From: Dehalococcoidia bacterium
Lineage (GTDB): Bacteria; Chloroflexota; Dehalococcoidia; DSTF01; JACRBR01
Length of the DNA stretch: 64,000 nt
Assembly (NCBI GenBank): GCA_015478665.1
Contig: JADMII010000003.1
Span: 1-64,000 of the forward strand
Direction of reading: 5' to 3'
Positions 27,705-37,803 of the stretch are shown here, piece by piece (position 1 is the stretch's first letter; each line of letters begins with the position of its first letter). The notes under the pieces are model-generated. The model was not told the DNA's origin. It saw only the letters and a program-made list of their open reading frames with translations, and searched no databases. Both the position numbers and the translations under genes were made by a program.

Positions 27705-27728
27705 CGTTATGCTGCCGTGGGCATAACG
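27705..27728. promoter_or_regulatory. ModE-like palindrome (CGTTAT-N12-ATAACG)
   Basis: CGTTATGC TGCCGTGG GCATAACG, perfect 8-bp arms, about 220 bp upstream of a MOT1-type molybdate transporter. Confidence 0.6.
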
Positions 27729-27947
27729 TGGATCCTCGTATCGAGGCAGCATGGGGCGTGGCCGGGGATCCGGGTCTGCGCGCCCGGGCGGATCGCGACG
27801 ATGCTGGCCTCGCACCACGACAGGAGCGTCGGCCCGGGCACCGGCGCTCGTGGGTCGGGGTCGCCGGCGGCGCGCGAGCGTCTGAGCGCCGCGAGGACGT
27901 GAGATGCGCCGGGGCGCTAGCCTGCGATCGAAGCGTGGCAGCCAGGA

Positions 27948-29252
27948 ATGAGGCCGCTCATGAGCGTCGTTGCGCCGGTGGCTTGCCCGCCCGATGCCGA
28001 CGGCGTGCCGCACGGCGTGCGCCTCGTCCGCGAGCACGAGACGCGGCTCGAGCGCCTGGCCGTCGTGCCGGTGCGCTGCCGCTCGCAGGCGGCGGACGCA
28101 GCGCCGCGCTACGCCCGGCCGCGCTTCGCCTGGAACGTGCGGGAAGTATCGGGCGCGCTCGGCGACCTCGGCACCTTCCTGCCGCACGTCCTCGCCGCGA
28201 TCACGGTGGCGGGCATGCCTGCGACGGGCGTCCTCTTCTCGTTCGGCCTGTTCTACATGTCGTCGGGCGCCTTCTTTGGCATACCGCTCGGCGTCCAGCC
28301 GATGAAGGCGGCGTCGGCTGCGCTGCTCACGCAGGGAGTGTCGCCGGCCCAGGTATCGGCGGCGGGCATTGTGCTCGGCGCGACGTTCCTGCTCGCCGGA
28401 GCGACGGGGCTGATCGACGTCATCGCCCGCCGCGTCCCGGGGAGTGTCAGCGGCGGCATTCAGGTCGGGCTGGGCCTGCTGCTCGCGCGCCTCGGACTGA
28501 AGGAGGTAAGCACGAGTTGGTGGATCGGCGTCTCGGTGCTCGCGCTGGTCGTGGTGCTCCTGGCACAGCGACGGCTGCCCGCGGCGCTGATCGGCGTCAG
28601 CTTCGGCCTCCTGCTCGCGGCGGCCTCCGGTCGACTGCACGGCGTCGCGCTGCACCCGGGCGTCCACGCGCCGGCGCTCGTCCGCCCGGACGTCCGTGAC
28701 TTCGTGCGGGGGTCGCTGTTGCTGGCGCTGCCGCAGCTTCCGCTGACGCTGACGAACGCCATCATCGTCACGGCGGCGCTGGCGAGGCAGCTGTTCCCGA
28801 AGGAAGTGCATGTGGTGAACGAGCGCAACCTCTCGCTCTCGACCGGCCTTGCCAACCTCGTGTTGGCGCCGTTCGGTGGCTATCCGATGTGCCACGGCGC
28901 GGGCGGCCTCGCCGGGCACTACCGGTTCGGCGCGCGCTCGGCAGCGGCGCCGCTGCTCATCGGCGCGACGTTCCTCCTGCTCGCGGTCGTCTTCGGTGGC
29001 AGCGCTGCCGCCATCTTGACGCTGGTGCCGCTGGCGGCGGTGGGCGCGCTGCTCGCCGTCTCCGGGGTCGAACTGGTGAGCGCCGCTCATCTCCAGGAGA
29101 TGCGGCGGCCGGACCTCGTGGTCTGCCTCTCCGTGGCGGCGCTCACCTATCTCCTGAACCCGGCGGCCGCATTCGTCGCCGGGCTGGTCGGCGCCGCCTG
29201 CGTCGACCGGCTGGCCCGCGTCTCCATGCGTCCTGCGGGTCCTGGGCCGTGA
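27948..29252 (+). CDS. MOT1/SulP-like molybdate (or sulfate) transporter
   Basis: VREVSGALGDLGTFLPHVLAAI and FFGIPLGVQPMKAASAALLTQG signatures, multiple TMs. Confidence 0.8.
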   Translation: MRPLMSVVAPVACPPDADGVPHGVRLVREHETRLERLAVVPVRCRSQAADAAPRYARPRFAWNVREVSGALGDLGTFLPHVLAAITVAGMPATGVLFSFGLFYMSSGAFFGIPLGVQPMKAASAALLTQGVSPAQVSAAGIVLGATFLLAGATGLIDVIARRVPGSVSGGIQVGLGLLLARLGLKEVSTSWWIGVSVLALVVVLLAQRRLPAALIGVSFGLLLAAASGRLHGVALHPGVHAPALVRPDVRDFVRGSLLLALPQLPLTLTNAIIVTAALARQLFPKEVHVVNERNLSLSTGLANLVLAPFGGYPMCHGAGGLAGHYRFGARSAAAPLLIGATFLLLAVVFGGSAAAILTLVPLAAVGALLAVSGVELVSAAHLQEMRRPDLVVCLSVAALTYLLNPAAAFVAGLVGAACVDRLARVSMRPAGPGP

Positions 29253-29335
29253 CGGCACCGGCGCACGCTGTCCTCACGGCGACGCTTCGGGGTACAACGA
29301 GGCCGGATTCGTGCCGATCATCCTGAGGAGCAGAG

Positions 29336-29896
29336 ATGCCGAGCTTCGAGCGCGCGCGCAGCGAGTTGACCCTGGCCGGGCAGCAGGTTCGCCTCCGACT
29401 GCGCCTGGCGAACCTGATCTGCGGCGCGCTTCCCGAGTACAGCTGCACGACGGCGCGGGCGGCCGTGTACCGGCGGCTGGGCATGCGGCTTGGCGAGCGG
29501 GTGGCGTTCTTCGGTGCGGTGAGCGTTACCGGGGCCGGCCCGAATCCGTACCCGCGGCTCAGCGTCGGCGATGATTCGATGGTGAGCGTTCGGGTACTCT
29601 TCAATCTCGAAGCCGAGATCCGCATCGGCAGGAACGTGCAGATCGCACAGTTCGTCCGCATGTACACGGCGCATCACAAGCTCGGTCCCAGCGAGCGGCG
29701 TTTCACGCCCGAGTTTACGCCTAAACCGATCGTCATCGAGGACGGCGTCTACGTCGCGACGGGCTCTATCGTCCTGCCGGGCGTCACGATTGGCCGCGGC
29801 GCCGTCGTCAGCGCGAACACCGTCGTCAGCCGCGATGTGCCGCCGAACTCGCTCGTCACCGGCGTGCCGGCGCGCGTCATCAAGGAACTGACGTAG
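29336..29896 (+). CDS. acyltransferase, left-handed beta-helix (hexapeptide) family
   Basis: EIRIGRNVQIAQFVRMYTAHHKLGP...PIVIEDGVYVATGSIVLPGVTIGRGAVVSANTVVSRDVPPNSLVTGVPARVIKEL. Confidence 0.85.
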   Translation: MPSFERARSELTLAGQQVRLRLRLANLICGALPEYSCTTARAAVYRRLGMRLGERVAFFGAVSVTGAGPNPYPRLSVGDDSMVSVRVLFNLEAEIRIGRNVQIAQFVRMYTAHHKLGPSERRFTPEFTPKPIVIEDGVYVATGSIVLPGVTIGRGAVVSANTVVSRDVPPNSLVTGVPARVIKELT

Positions 29897-29900
29897 GGCC

Positions 29901-31427
29901 TCAGGCCCCTGATTCGCCGCGGCGCGCGATCTTCTGGCCGATCTCCAGCAGCTCGCCGACCGAGACGGCGCGCAGGACGATCGCGCCGACGCCGAAGGCG
30001 GTGCAGCCGAGGACGAACATCGGGATCAGGCCGTACGGCGCGGCGAGGACCATCGCGCCGGCCATGAAGACCGCCGCGCCGAGGCCGCGCAGCATCGTGC
30101 GCGCGTTGCCGCGGTCGAAGACGCCCGACGGCACGAGCGCGAACATCACCGACGTCATGAACACCTCGATCATCACCGACGTGATGGCGGCGCCGATGGC
30201 GCCATCGCCGTACGCGCGGGTGAAGTACGGGATGGCCGCCAGGTTGAGGATCGGGTTGACCACCGCCGCCGCGATCGCCGCCTTGGTGCGCGGCGCCTCG
30301 CGGTTCGAGGCGATGACGACGACGCCGGCGATCATGGCGAACGTCGTCAGCGGGATGTGCCAGGCCAGGATACGCAGGAGCAGCGCCGTGTGTTCGAAGC
30401 CGGCCGGATAGCCGAGGAAGTCGATGATGGCGCTTGCGCCGACGACGAAGAACACGGTGATCGCAAAGCTCAGCAGCATCGCCAGGTCGAGGCAGCGCCG
30501 GATCAGCGCGCGCGACTCCATGACGCCGACGTTCGAGATGTTCGGCAGCAGCGCGAGGGTGATCGCCGACGGGAAGAACGTCGCGATGCCGATGAACCGG
30601 TACGCCGTGCCGTACCAGCCGACGACCTCGTCGCTCGTCATCAGCGACAGCATCGTGATGTCGATCGTGCCGTAGATCATCAGGGCGACGCTCCAGAGGA
30701 CGAAGGGGACGCCGCCGCGCAGGAGCTCCTTCCAAACGGCGAGGTCGAGCCGGTAGGAGAAGCCGACGACCCGCAGGAAGTACGCGAGCACGATGCCCGT
30801 CGAGAGCAGGCTCGCTCCGACGAGGATCAGGGCGTACGGAAGCAGCCCCTGTCCCGCCAGGACGACGGCGCCGACGCCCAGCACGCCCGACAGCACCTTA
30901 TCGATGATGCTGGCGAAGGACGTCAGCGTCAGGCGCTCGAGGCCCTGCAGCGTCGATGAGAGCGTGTTGCTGACGGCGGTGATGATGATGCCGGCGGCGA
31001 AGATGTACACCATCTGCCGGGTCACGGCAGGATAGCCGAGAACGTTCACGAAGAGGACGATGGTGCCGATCGAGACGAGCGCCAGCGGCACCTTCAGGAT
31101 CAGGGCGTTGAAGGCAAGATGAGGGCCATCCTGCGGCCGGCGCGCGACTTCCCGCGCCAAGTAGGGCTCCGAGCCGAAGAGGACGACGACGGTGGCGAAG
31201 CTGGCCAGCGAAAACGCGAACGTCAGCCGGCCGATGCTCGTATCGCCGAGGTACCGCGGGAGCAGGACGCCCAAGCCCGAGCCGGCGATCCAGACGGCGA
31301 TCTGCGACGTCAGGACGACGAGGATGTTGCGAGCGACCCGCTCGTGATGAGGGGCCGCGGGAGCGGCTGCAGATTCCGCAACGCCGGCGGTGGCGTCTTC
31401 ATAGCGCACGGCGTCGCTGGCGAGCAT
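29901..31427 (-). CDS. polysaccharide flippase / oligosaccharide transporter (MOP superfamily, Wzx-like)
   Basis: About 12-14 TM pattern; NILVVLTSQIAVWIAGSGLGVLLPRYLGDTSIGRLTFAFSLASF. Confidence 0.82.
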   Translation of the reverse strand: MLASDAVRYEDATAGVAESAAAPAAPHHERVARNILVVLTSQIAVWIAGSGLGVLLPRYLGDTSIGRLTFAFSLASFATVVVLFGSEPYLAREVARRPQDGPHLAFNALILKVPLALVSIGTIVLFVNVLGYPAVTRQMVYIFAAGIIITAVSNTLSSTLQGLERLTLTSFASIIDKVLSGVLGVGAVVLAGQGLLPYALILVGASLLSTGIVLAYFLRVVGFSYRLDLAVWKELLRGGVPFVLWSVALMIYGTIDITMLSLMTSDEVVGWYGTAYRFIGIATFFPSAITLALLPNISNVGVMESRALIRRCLDLAMLLSFAITVFFVVGASAIIDFLGYPAGFEHTALLLRILAWHIPLTTFAMIAGVVVIASNREAPRTKAAIAAAVVNPILNLAAIPYFTRAYGDGAIGAAITSVMIEVFMTSVMFALVPSGVFDRGNARTMLRGLGAAVFMAGAMVLAAPYGLIPMFVLGCTAFGVGAIVLRAVSVGELLEIGQKIARRGESGA

Positions 31428-31644
31428 GGATGCAGGCTAGGGTCGGCAGGTTGAGAATCGGTGGAGGCGGCCGCCCTTCGACGTTGAGGAACCGAGACGA
31501 ACAGCGCCGCGGACGACGCCTCGCCCGCCGTCCCGACCAGGCCGCGGCCGGGCGGCAGCAGCGGTTGTGCATCGGACGGTGGGCGCCGGGCCGGTACGGG
31601 CGGCCCCGGCGGTGCGCGACGGCCGGCGGCGCACCGCGGCTCCG

Positions 31645-32664
31645 TCAGCGCCGCTCGCGGTCGAGGGCGCGGCGGGCGCGTTCCACCTCCGCCATGCCAT
31701 CCAGCGACTGCTCGACGACGGCGCGTTGCCGCTCCTCCGTCACGTGCAGGTAGATCTGCGTCGTGTTCGGGTTCGCGTGCCCGAGCAGCTCCTGCACGAC
31801 GCGCAACTCCGCCCCGCCGTCGAGCAGATGCGTCGCGAACGTGTGCCGCAGCAGGTGCGGGTGGACACGCGCATCGATGCCCGCGGCGAGCGCATAGGCG
31901 CGGACGATGAGCTGGATCCGGCGCTGCGACAGACGACCGCCGCTGCGGTTCAGGAACAGCGCTTCGCTCGCCGTGCCGCCAGCGGACGAGGCGCGCGCCG
32001 CTCGGTCTTCGCTGGCGGGCTGCCGTCGAGGTCGTGCGCGGATGAGCTGCGGACGCGCCGCCCTGAGGTAGCGATCGACCGCGCGGCGCGCCGGCTCGCC
32101 CATCAGCACGAGGCGCTCCTTGTTGCCTTTGCCGCACACGAGCGCCGTCCGCTGCTCCAGGTCGATGCTTCCGATGTTGAGCCCGTGCACCTCGCTCACG
32201 CGCAGGCCGCAGGCGTACAGCAGCTCCAGCAGCGCCCGGTCGCGCATGTCCGCCGGCGCGTCGCCGTCCGCCGCGGCAATCAGCGCCGTGATGTCGTCGA
32301 GCGAGAGCACGTGCGGCAGGCGACGCGGCTGCCTGGCCCCGCGCACGTTCGCCAGCTGGTCATCTTGCATCACGCCTTCGAGGCGCAGCCAGCGATAGAA
32401 CGACCGCACGCTGCTCGTACGGCGGCTGATGCTCCCCGGCGCGACGCGCGCCTCGATCAGCGCCGCCAGGTACGCGCGGAAGCCGACGCGCGTCACGGAC
32501 AGCGGCGAGACGCCGGTGCCTTCGAGGTGCTCGAAGAACTGCCGCAGGTCGGAAGCGTAGTTCCGCGTCGTGAACCGCGACAGGTTCCGCTCGGCAGTCA
32601 GGTACGTCAGGTACCGGCCGATCAGCGCATCGATGTCGCCGCCTGGAGGAGCGTGCGCAGCCAT
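31645..32664 (-). CDS. tyrosine recombinase (XerC/XerD-like)
   Basis: LLELLYACGLRVSEVHGLNIGSID, HPHLLRHTFATHLLDGGAELRVVQELLGHANPNTTQIYLHV. Confidence 0.9.
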   Translation of the reverse strand: MAAHAPPGGDIDALIGRYLTYLTAERNLSRFTTRNYASDLRQFFEHLEGTGVSPLSVTRVGFRAYLAALIEARVAPGSISRRTSSVRSFYRWLRLEGVMQDDQLANVRGARQPRRLPHVLSLDDITALIAAADGDAPADMRDRALLELLYACGLRVSEVHGLNIGSIDLEQRTALVCGKGNKERLVLMGEPARRAVDRYLRAARPQLIRARPRRQPASEDRAARASSAGGTASEALFLNRSGGRLSQRRIQLIVRAYALAAGIDARVHPHLLRHTFATHLLDGGAELRVVQELLGHANPNTTQIYLHVTEERQRAVVEQSLDGMAEVERARRALDRERR

Positions 32665-32883
32665 GCGACGATCGTCGCACGCCGGTGCGGGCGGATGCTA
32701 TCAGGGAATCCCCGACCTCGTCGGGCCGGCGATGCCCGTCTGCGCGCTGCGGCGGTTCCACGGCAGCCAGCCGCCGGCGTCCGGGCCCATCCCGAGCTGC
32801 AGCACTTGAAGAACCGCGTCCGACGGACGATCATGGGAGGGAGACAGCAACGTTCGCCCCCGGTAGATACAGGAGGCATCCGG

Positions 32884-33849
32884 ATGACGCAGCTCTTGAC
32901 CCGGGTCGATGTCCCGGCCGACGTCCCGTCCGCGCAGCAGTCGCGCTATGAACAGAACTTCCAGACGATGACGAAGGGCACCGGCCGCCTGATGCTCTTC
33001 GCCGGCGACCAGAAGGTCGAGCATCTCAACGACGACTTCTACGGCACGCTGGGCAATGGCGAGCCGATCGCCGCCGACGACGCGGATCCGGGGCACCTGT
33101 TCAAGATCGCCGCCGACGGCATCATCGGCTGCTTCGCGACGCAGCTCGGGCTGATCGCACGCTACGGCCGCGACTACGCATCGGTGCCGTACCTCGTGAA
33201 GCTGAACTCGAAGTCGCACCTGATCAAGACGTCGCAGAAGGACCCGCGCAGCCTCGCCTGGGCGAGCGTCGATGACGCGCTGACGCTGGCGGACGCCGGC
33301 CTCAACATCGTCGGCGTCGGCTTCACCGTCTACCTCGGCAGCGAGTACGAGTCGGAGCAGATGCGCGAGGCCGCGCAGACCTGCTTCCACGCGCACCGCA
33401 ACGGCCTGCTCGCGGTGCTCTGGGTGTACCCGCGCGGCGCCGCCGTGCCCGAAGAGCAGCATCCCCACATCATCGCCGGCGCGACGGGCCTCGGCGCGAC
33501 GCTGGGCGCCGACTTCGTGAAGGTGAACTACCCGAAGGTGAAGCAGGGCACGGCGGCCGAGGCGTTCAAGGAGGCCGTCCAGGCGGCCGGGCGGACGCGC
33601 GTGATCACCGCCGGCGGCTCGAGCACCGACCCGCGCACGTTCCTGCAGACGCTCCACGACCAGATCTTCATCTCGGGCGCCTACGGCAGCGCCACCGGAC
33701 GCAACATCCACCAGAAGCCGCTCGCCGAGGCGGTGCAGATGACCAACGCCATCAGCGCGATCACCTACGGCGGCCGCGGCGTCGATGAGGCGATGGAGAT
33801 CTACGACGGCCGGGAGAAGTTCTCGATCCAGGCGGGCAGCACCCGGTAA
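32884..33849 (+). CDS. class I fructose-bisphosphate aldolase, archaeal/DhnA-type
   Basis: [15 protein letters not shown]..., [58 protein letters not shown]. Confidence 0.8.
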   Translation: MTQLLTRVDVPADVPSAQQSRYEQNFQTMTKGTGRLMLFAGDQKVEHLNDDFYGTLGNGEPIAADDADPGHLFKIAADGIIGCFATQLGLIARYGRDYASVPYLVKLNSKSHLIKTSQKDPRSLAWASVDDALTLADAGLNIVGVGFTVYLGSEYESEQMREAAQTCFHAHRNGLLAVLWVYPRGAAVPEEQHPHIIAGATGLGATLGADFVKVNYPKVKQGTAAEAFKEAVQAAGRTRVITAGGSSTDPRTFLQTLHDQIFISGAYGSATGRNIHQKPLAEAVQMTNAISAITYGGRGVDEAMEIYDGREKFSIQAGSTR

Positions 33850-33889
33850 CCAGTCACCAGCAACCAGGCACCAGCAAGCAGAACGAGAC

Positions 33890-35056
33890 ATGCGTTTCGC
33901 CGACCGGATCGAACAACTGCCACCCTACCTCTTCGCGCAGATCAGCAAGAAGGTCGCCGCGAAGAAGGCCCAGGGCATCGACGTCGTATCGTTCGGCATC
34001 GGCGACCCTGACCTGCCGACGCCCGAGCACATCGTCGATGCGCTCTGCGAGGCGGCGCGCGAGCCGGCGAACCACCGCTATCCGGAGACCGAAGGGCTGC
34101 CGGACTTCCGGCGCGCCGTCGCCGGCTGGTACGAGCGCCGCTTCGGCGTCACGCTCGACCCTGACAGCGAGGTGCTCTCGCTGATCGGCTCGAAGGAGGG
34201 CATCGGCCACGTCGCCCTCTGCTTCATCGACCCCGGCGACGTCGCGCTGGTGCCAGATCCGTCGTACCCGGTGTACGAGATCGGCAGCATGTTCGCGGGC
34301 GGTTCGGCGTACCACCTGCCGCTGCTCGAAGCGAACGGCTTCCTGCCGGACCTCGATGCCATTCCCGTCGAGGTCGCCCAGCGGGCGAAGCTGCTGTGGC
34401 TCAACTACCCCAACAACCCCACGGGCGCCGTCGCCGACCTGGCCTTCTTCGAGCGCGTCGTCGCCTTCGCGAAGCGCCACGACGTCGCCGTCTGCCACGA
34501 CGGTCCGTACAGCGAGGTCGCCTACGACGGCTATCGCCCCGTCAGCTTCCTGCAGGCCGCGGGCGCGAAGGACGTCGGCATCGAGTTCCACTCGCTCTCG
34601 AAGAGCTACAACATGACCGGCTGGCGCATCGGCATGGCCGCCGGCAACGCCCGCATCATCGATGCCCTGATGCGCGTGAAGTCGAACCTCGATTCGGGCG
34701 CCTCGCAAGCCGTCCAGCGGATGGCGATGGCCGCGCTCGAGGGGCCGCAGGACTGCATCGCGGAGCACAACGCGGTCTACCAGCGGCGGCGCGACCGCGT
34801 CGTCGATGCGCTGCGCACGCTGGGGCTGCGGGTCACGCCGCCGCAGGCCAGCCTCTACGTGTGGGCGAAGGTGCCGGACGGCATGACCTCGGCCGGCTTC
34901 GCCGAGCGCCTGCTCGATGAGGCGGCGGTCATCGTCACGCCCGGCAATGGGTACGGCCCGCACGGCGAAGGCTACGTCCGCCTCTCCCTCACGCTGGCCG
35001 ACGACCGCATCGACGAAGGCCTGCGTCGCATCGCGGGACTGCCGGCGCTGGCGTGA
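33890..35056 (+). CDS. dapL: pyridoxal-phosphate aminotransferase, LL-diaminopimelate aminotransferase-like
   Basis: [73 protein letters not shown]. Confidence 0.78.
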   Translation: MRFADRIEQLPPYLFAQISKKVAAKKAQGIDVVSFGIGDPDLPTPEHIVDALCEAAREPANHRYPETEGLPDFRRAVAGWYERRFGVTLDPDSEVLSLIGSKEGIGHVALCFIDPGDVALVPDPSYPVYEIGSMFAGGSAYHLPLLEANGFLPDLDAIPVEVAQRAKLLWLNYPNNPTGAVADLAFFERVVAFAKRHDVAVCHDGPYSEVAYDGYRPVSFLQAAGAKDVGIEFHSLSKSYNMTGWRIGMAAGNARIIDALMRVKSNLDSGASQAVQRMAMAALEGPQDCIAEHNAVYQRRRDRVVDALRTLGLRVTPPQASLYVWAKVPDGMTSAGFAERLLDEAAVIVTPGNGYGPHGEGYVRLSLTLADDRIDEGLRRIAGLPALA

Positions 35057-35237
35057 CGGCGACAACGAGACGGCGGCCAGCGCCCGCATGCAGCGAACCT
35101 CCTCTTCGAGCTGATCGTCGATCACTCGCTCCAACCTCCAACATCCAACCTCCACCATCGCGTGGTAGGCTGACCCGAGCCGGCCGTCGCCGGCGCCGGC
35201 GCGCAGGCACGAACGGAGGCGCCAGATCCCCAGCCGC

Positions 35238-36434
35238 ATGCACAGCACCGCCGCCGAGCCCGAACGCGCCTTCCTCGTCGGCGTGGAACGCACGCGAGGG
35301 CGCGACGGCCATGACGAATCACGCTCGCTCGACGAGCTGGAGTTGCTCGCCGAGACCGCCGGCGCCGAAGTCGTCGGCCGCACGATGCAGCGCCTCGAAT
35401 CGCCGCATCCGGCGACGTACGTCGGCAAGGGGAAGCTCGAGGAGATCAAGTCCCGCCGCACGACCGAGGACTACACGATGGTCCTCTTCGATGACGAGCT
35501 GTCCCCCGCCCAGCAGGGGAACCTCGAACGCGCGCTCGACGTGAAGGTGCTCGACCGCACAGCGATGATCCTCGATATCTTCGCCGTCCGCGCCCGCACC
35601 CGCGAGGGCCGCCTGCAGGTCGAGCTCGCGCAGACGGAGTACCTGCTGCCGAGGCTGAAGGGCCAGTGGAGCCACCTCGAGCGGCTCGGCGGCCGCAGCG
35701 GCACGCCCGGCGCCATCGGCGTGCGCGGCCCCGGCGAGACGCAGATCGAGACGGATCGCCGCCTCGTGCGGCGGCGCATCACGAAGCTGAAGGATGAGAT
35801 CGAGGGCGTCCGCAAGCAGCGCTCGCTGTACCGCCGGCGCCGCGAGCGCGAAGGTGTGCCGGTCGTCGCGCTCGTCGGCTACACGAACGCCGGCAAGAGC
35901 ACGCTGATGCGCGCGCTCAGCCGCGATGCCGACGTCTTCGTCCAGAACCAGCTCTTCGCGACGCTCGACCCGCTGACGCGGCGTATCCAGCTCGACGAGT
36001 TGCACCCGGCCCTGCTCACGGACACCGTCGGCTTCATCGCGAAGCTGCCGACGCAGCTGGTCGCCGCCTTTCGCGCGACGCTCGAGGAGCTGGCAGACGC
36101 CACCGTGCTCCTGCACGTCGTCGACATCACGCATCCCGACGCCGCGCGCCAGAGCCAGACGGTCGAGGACACGCTCGGCGACCTCGGGCTCGCCGACAAG
36201 CCGCGCGTGACGGCGCTGAACAAGGTCGATGCGCTGGCCGACGCGGAGGGCCGACCGCCGCGCTCGCTCGACGAGATCGCGGCGTTCCAGGAGGCGCTGG
36301 CGGCGAACGTCCCCGGCGCCGTACTGCTCTCCGCGGAGAAGCGCTGGGGCCTCGAATCCCTGCGCGCGGCGCTGGTCGCTGTCGTCGACCGCGAGCGGGC
36401 CGGCCGCAGCGCCGTCGCCGAAGGGCCGGACTGA
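35238..36434 (+). CDS. hflX: GTPase HflX
   Basis: ATYVGKGKLEEIK, GPGETQIETDRRLVRRRI, GYTNAGKSTLMRAL, DTVGFIAKLPTQLVAAFRATLEE. Confidence 0.95.
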   Translation: MHSTAAEPERAFLVGVERTRGRDGHDESRSLDELELLAETAGAEVVGRTMQRLESPHPATYVGKGKLEEIKSRRTTEDYTMVLFDDELSPAQQGNLERALDVKVLDRTAMILDIFAVRARTREGRLQVELAQTEYLLPRLKGQWSHLERLGGRSGTPGAIGVRGPGETQIETDRRLVRRRITKLKDEIEGVRKQRSLYRRRREREGVPVVALVGYTNAGKSTLMRALSRDADVFVQNQLFATLDPLTRRIQLDELHPALLTDTVGFIAKLPTQLVAAFRATLEELADATVLLHVVDITHPDAARQSQTVEDTLGDLGLADKPRVTALNKVDALADAEGRPPRSLDEIAAFQEALAANVPGAVLLSAEKRWGLESLRAALVAVVDRERAGRSAVAEGPD

Positions 36435-36513
36435 GGCCGCAGCCGGCGCCGCTGATCACCAGCGGCGACGGCGCTCCATCCGGCGCTTCGCGTCGCTACC
36501 AGACCGCGCACCA

Positions 36514-36987
36514 TCACCCGAAGCGCGACGCCGCGTGGTACAGGTGCGCCAGCCCGTGCAGCGCCACCATCTGCATCGTGATGTCGCTGATCGTCATCTC
36601 GGCGTACCCGCCGACCGTCGCCCGCCGCTCCAACAGCGCGTCGGGCGCCGTCCGCAGATATTCGATGACGCCTCCGTAGGACGCCGCGACCTCGTCGACG
36701 AGCTCGCCGACGCTCTTGCCGGCACGGGCGGCGACGAGCTGCGCATTCATCGCATCGACGTTCACGTTCGCGCCGAGGTCGCTGCCGGCCGGGGCGCTCG
36801 CCATGCCGCCGATCATCGGCACGACGACGCTGCCGACGGCGGCGATGTGCGCGAGCACCTGCTTGTTCGTCCAGCCGGCTTCCTCCGCCGCCATCACCCA
36901 CTCGTCGTCGCTGAAACGCTCTCCGATCCGCTGCGTCTCGCGGATCAGCACGTCGAGCGCGCCCGTCAGCTCTGCTTTCGTCGCCAC
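36514..36987 (-). CDS. DinB / mycothiol-maleylpyruvate isomerase N-terminal-like protein
   Basis: GTG start preceded by AGGAGGG; WTNKQVLAHIAAVGSVVVPMIGGMA...VALHGLAHLYHAASRFG. Confidence 0.65.
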   Translation of the reverse strand: MATKAELTGALDVLIRETQRIGERFSDDEWVMAAEEAGWTNKQVLAHIAAVGSVVVPMIGGMASAPAGSDLGANVNVDAMNAQLVAARAGKSVGELVDEVAASYGGVIEYLRTAPDALLERRATVGGYAEMTISDITMQMVALHGLAHLYHAASRFG

Positions 36988-37111
36988 GGACCCTCCTGCC
37001 GATGCCTGCGGCATCCGACGCCGGCGCGTGGGAGCCGGCTCAACCCATGGGCCGCTCGTTGCTGGCGATTTCGCCGCCCTGTTATCATTCGCCGAAGTGT
37101 AAAGCAGGATC

Positions 37112-37648
37112 ATGGCTACCAGTAGCAGCGTCCTCGTCCTCAACCAGAACTACGAGCCGCTGAACGTCTGCAACGCGCGTCGGGCGTTCGTGCTGGTCGA
37201 CCGCGGCAAGGCCGAGGTGCTGGAACACGGGCGCGGCTTCCTGCATTCGTCCAGCCATGCCTTCGTCCTGCCATCGGTGATCCGGCTCATCTACCTGATC
37301 AAGCGGCCACGGCCGCAGATGCGCCTCTCCCGGCGCGAGATCTTCAACCGCGACCGCTACACCTGCCAGTACTGCGGCCGGCGCGGCCAGCGCGACCTGA
37401 CGCTCGATCACGTGATGCCGCGCCACCGCGGCGGGCGGCACACGTGGGAGAACCTCGTGACCGCCTGCAAGACGTGCAACCACCGCAAGGCCGGCCGCAC
37501 GCCGCAGGAAGCGAAGATGCTGCTCGCGAAGCAGCCCTGCCAGCCGCGCGTCAGCAACTACTACGTCGTCTACCCCTACCTGAACAGCGAGGAAGGCTGG
37601 CGGAAGTTCATCCCCGGCTGGGAGACGGCGTCGGAGGGCTTCGCCTGA
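37112..37648 (+). CDS. HNH endonuclease
   Basis: FNRDRYTCQYCGRRGQRDLTLDHVMPRHRGGRHTWENLVTACKTCNHRKAGRTP. Confidence 0.93.
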   Translation: MATSSSVLVLNQNYEPLNVCNARRAFVLVDRGKAEVLEHGRGFLHSSSHAFVLPSVIRLIYLIKRPRPQMRLSRREIFNRDRYTCQYCGRRGQRDLTLDHVMPRHRGGRHTWENLVTACKTCNHRKAGRTPQEAKMLLAKQPCQPRVSNYYVVYPYLNSEEGWRKFIPGWETASEGFA

Positions 37649-37803
37649 CGCGGCGACCGCCGGCGGCCTGCCACTGACCCGGCTTTGCCGCCGCCGGCTC
37701 GACGTGCGCGTGCCCCGCGTCTCACCACGCATCCATGCACGACGACATGACGCAGTGCGTATGTGTGGCGCCGCCTCGCGCCGGCCACTCGCGCCACCGC
37801 TGG

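Noticed and set aside
31645-32664. Tyrosine recombinase as evidence of an integrative element
   Set aside because: Sequence is XerC/D-like housekeeping type; no att repeats, tRNA or phage/ICE genes nearby.
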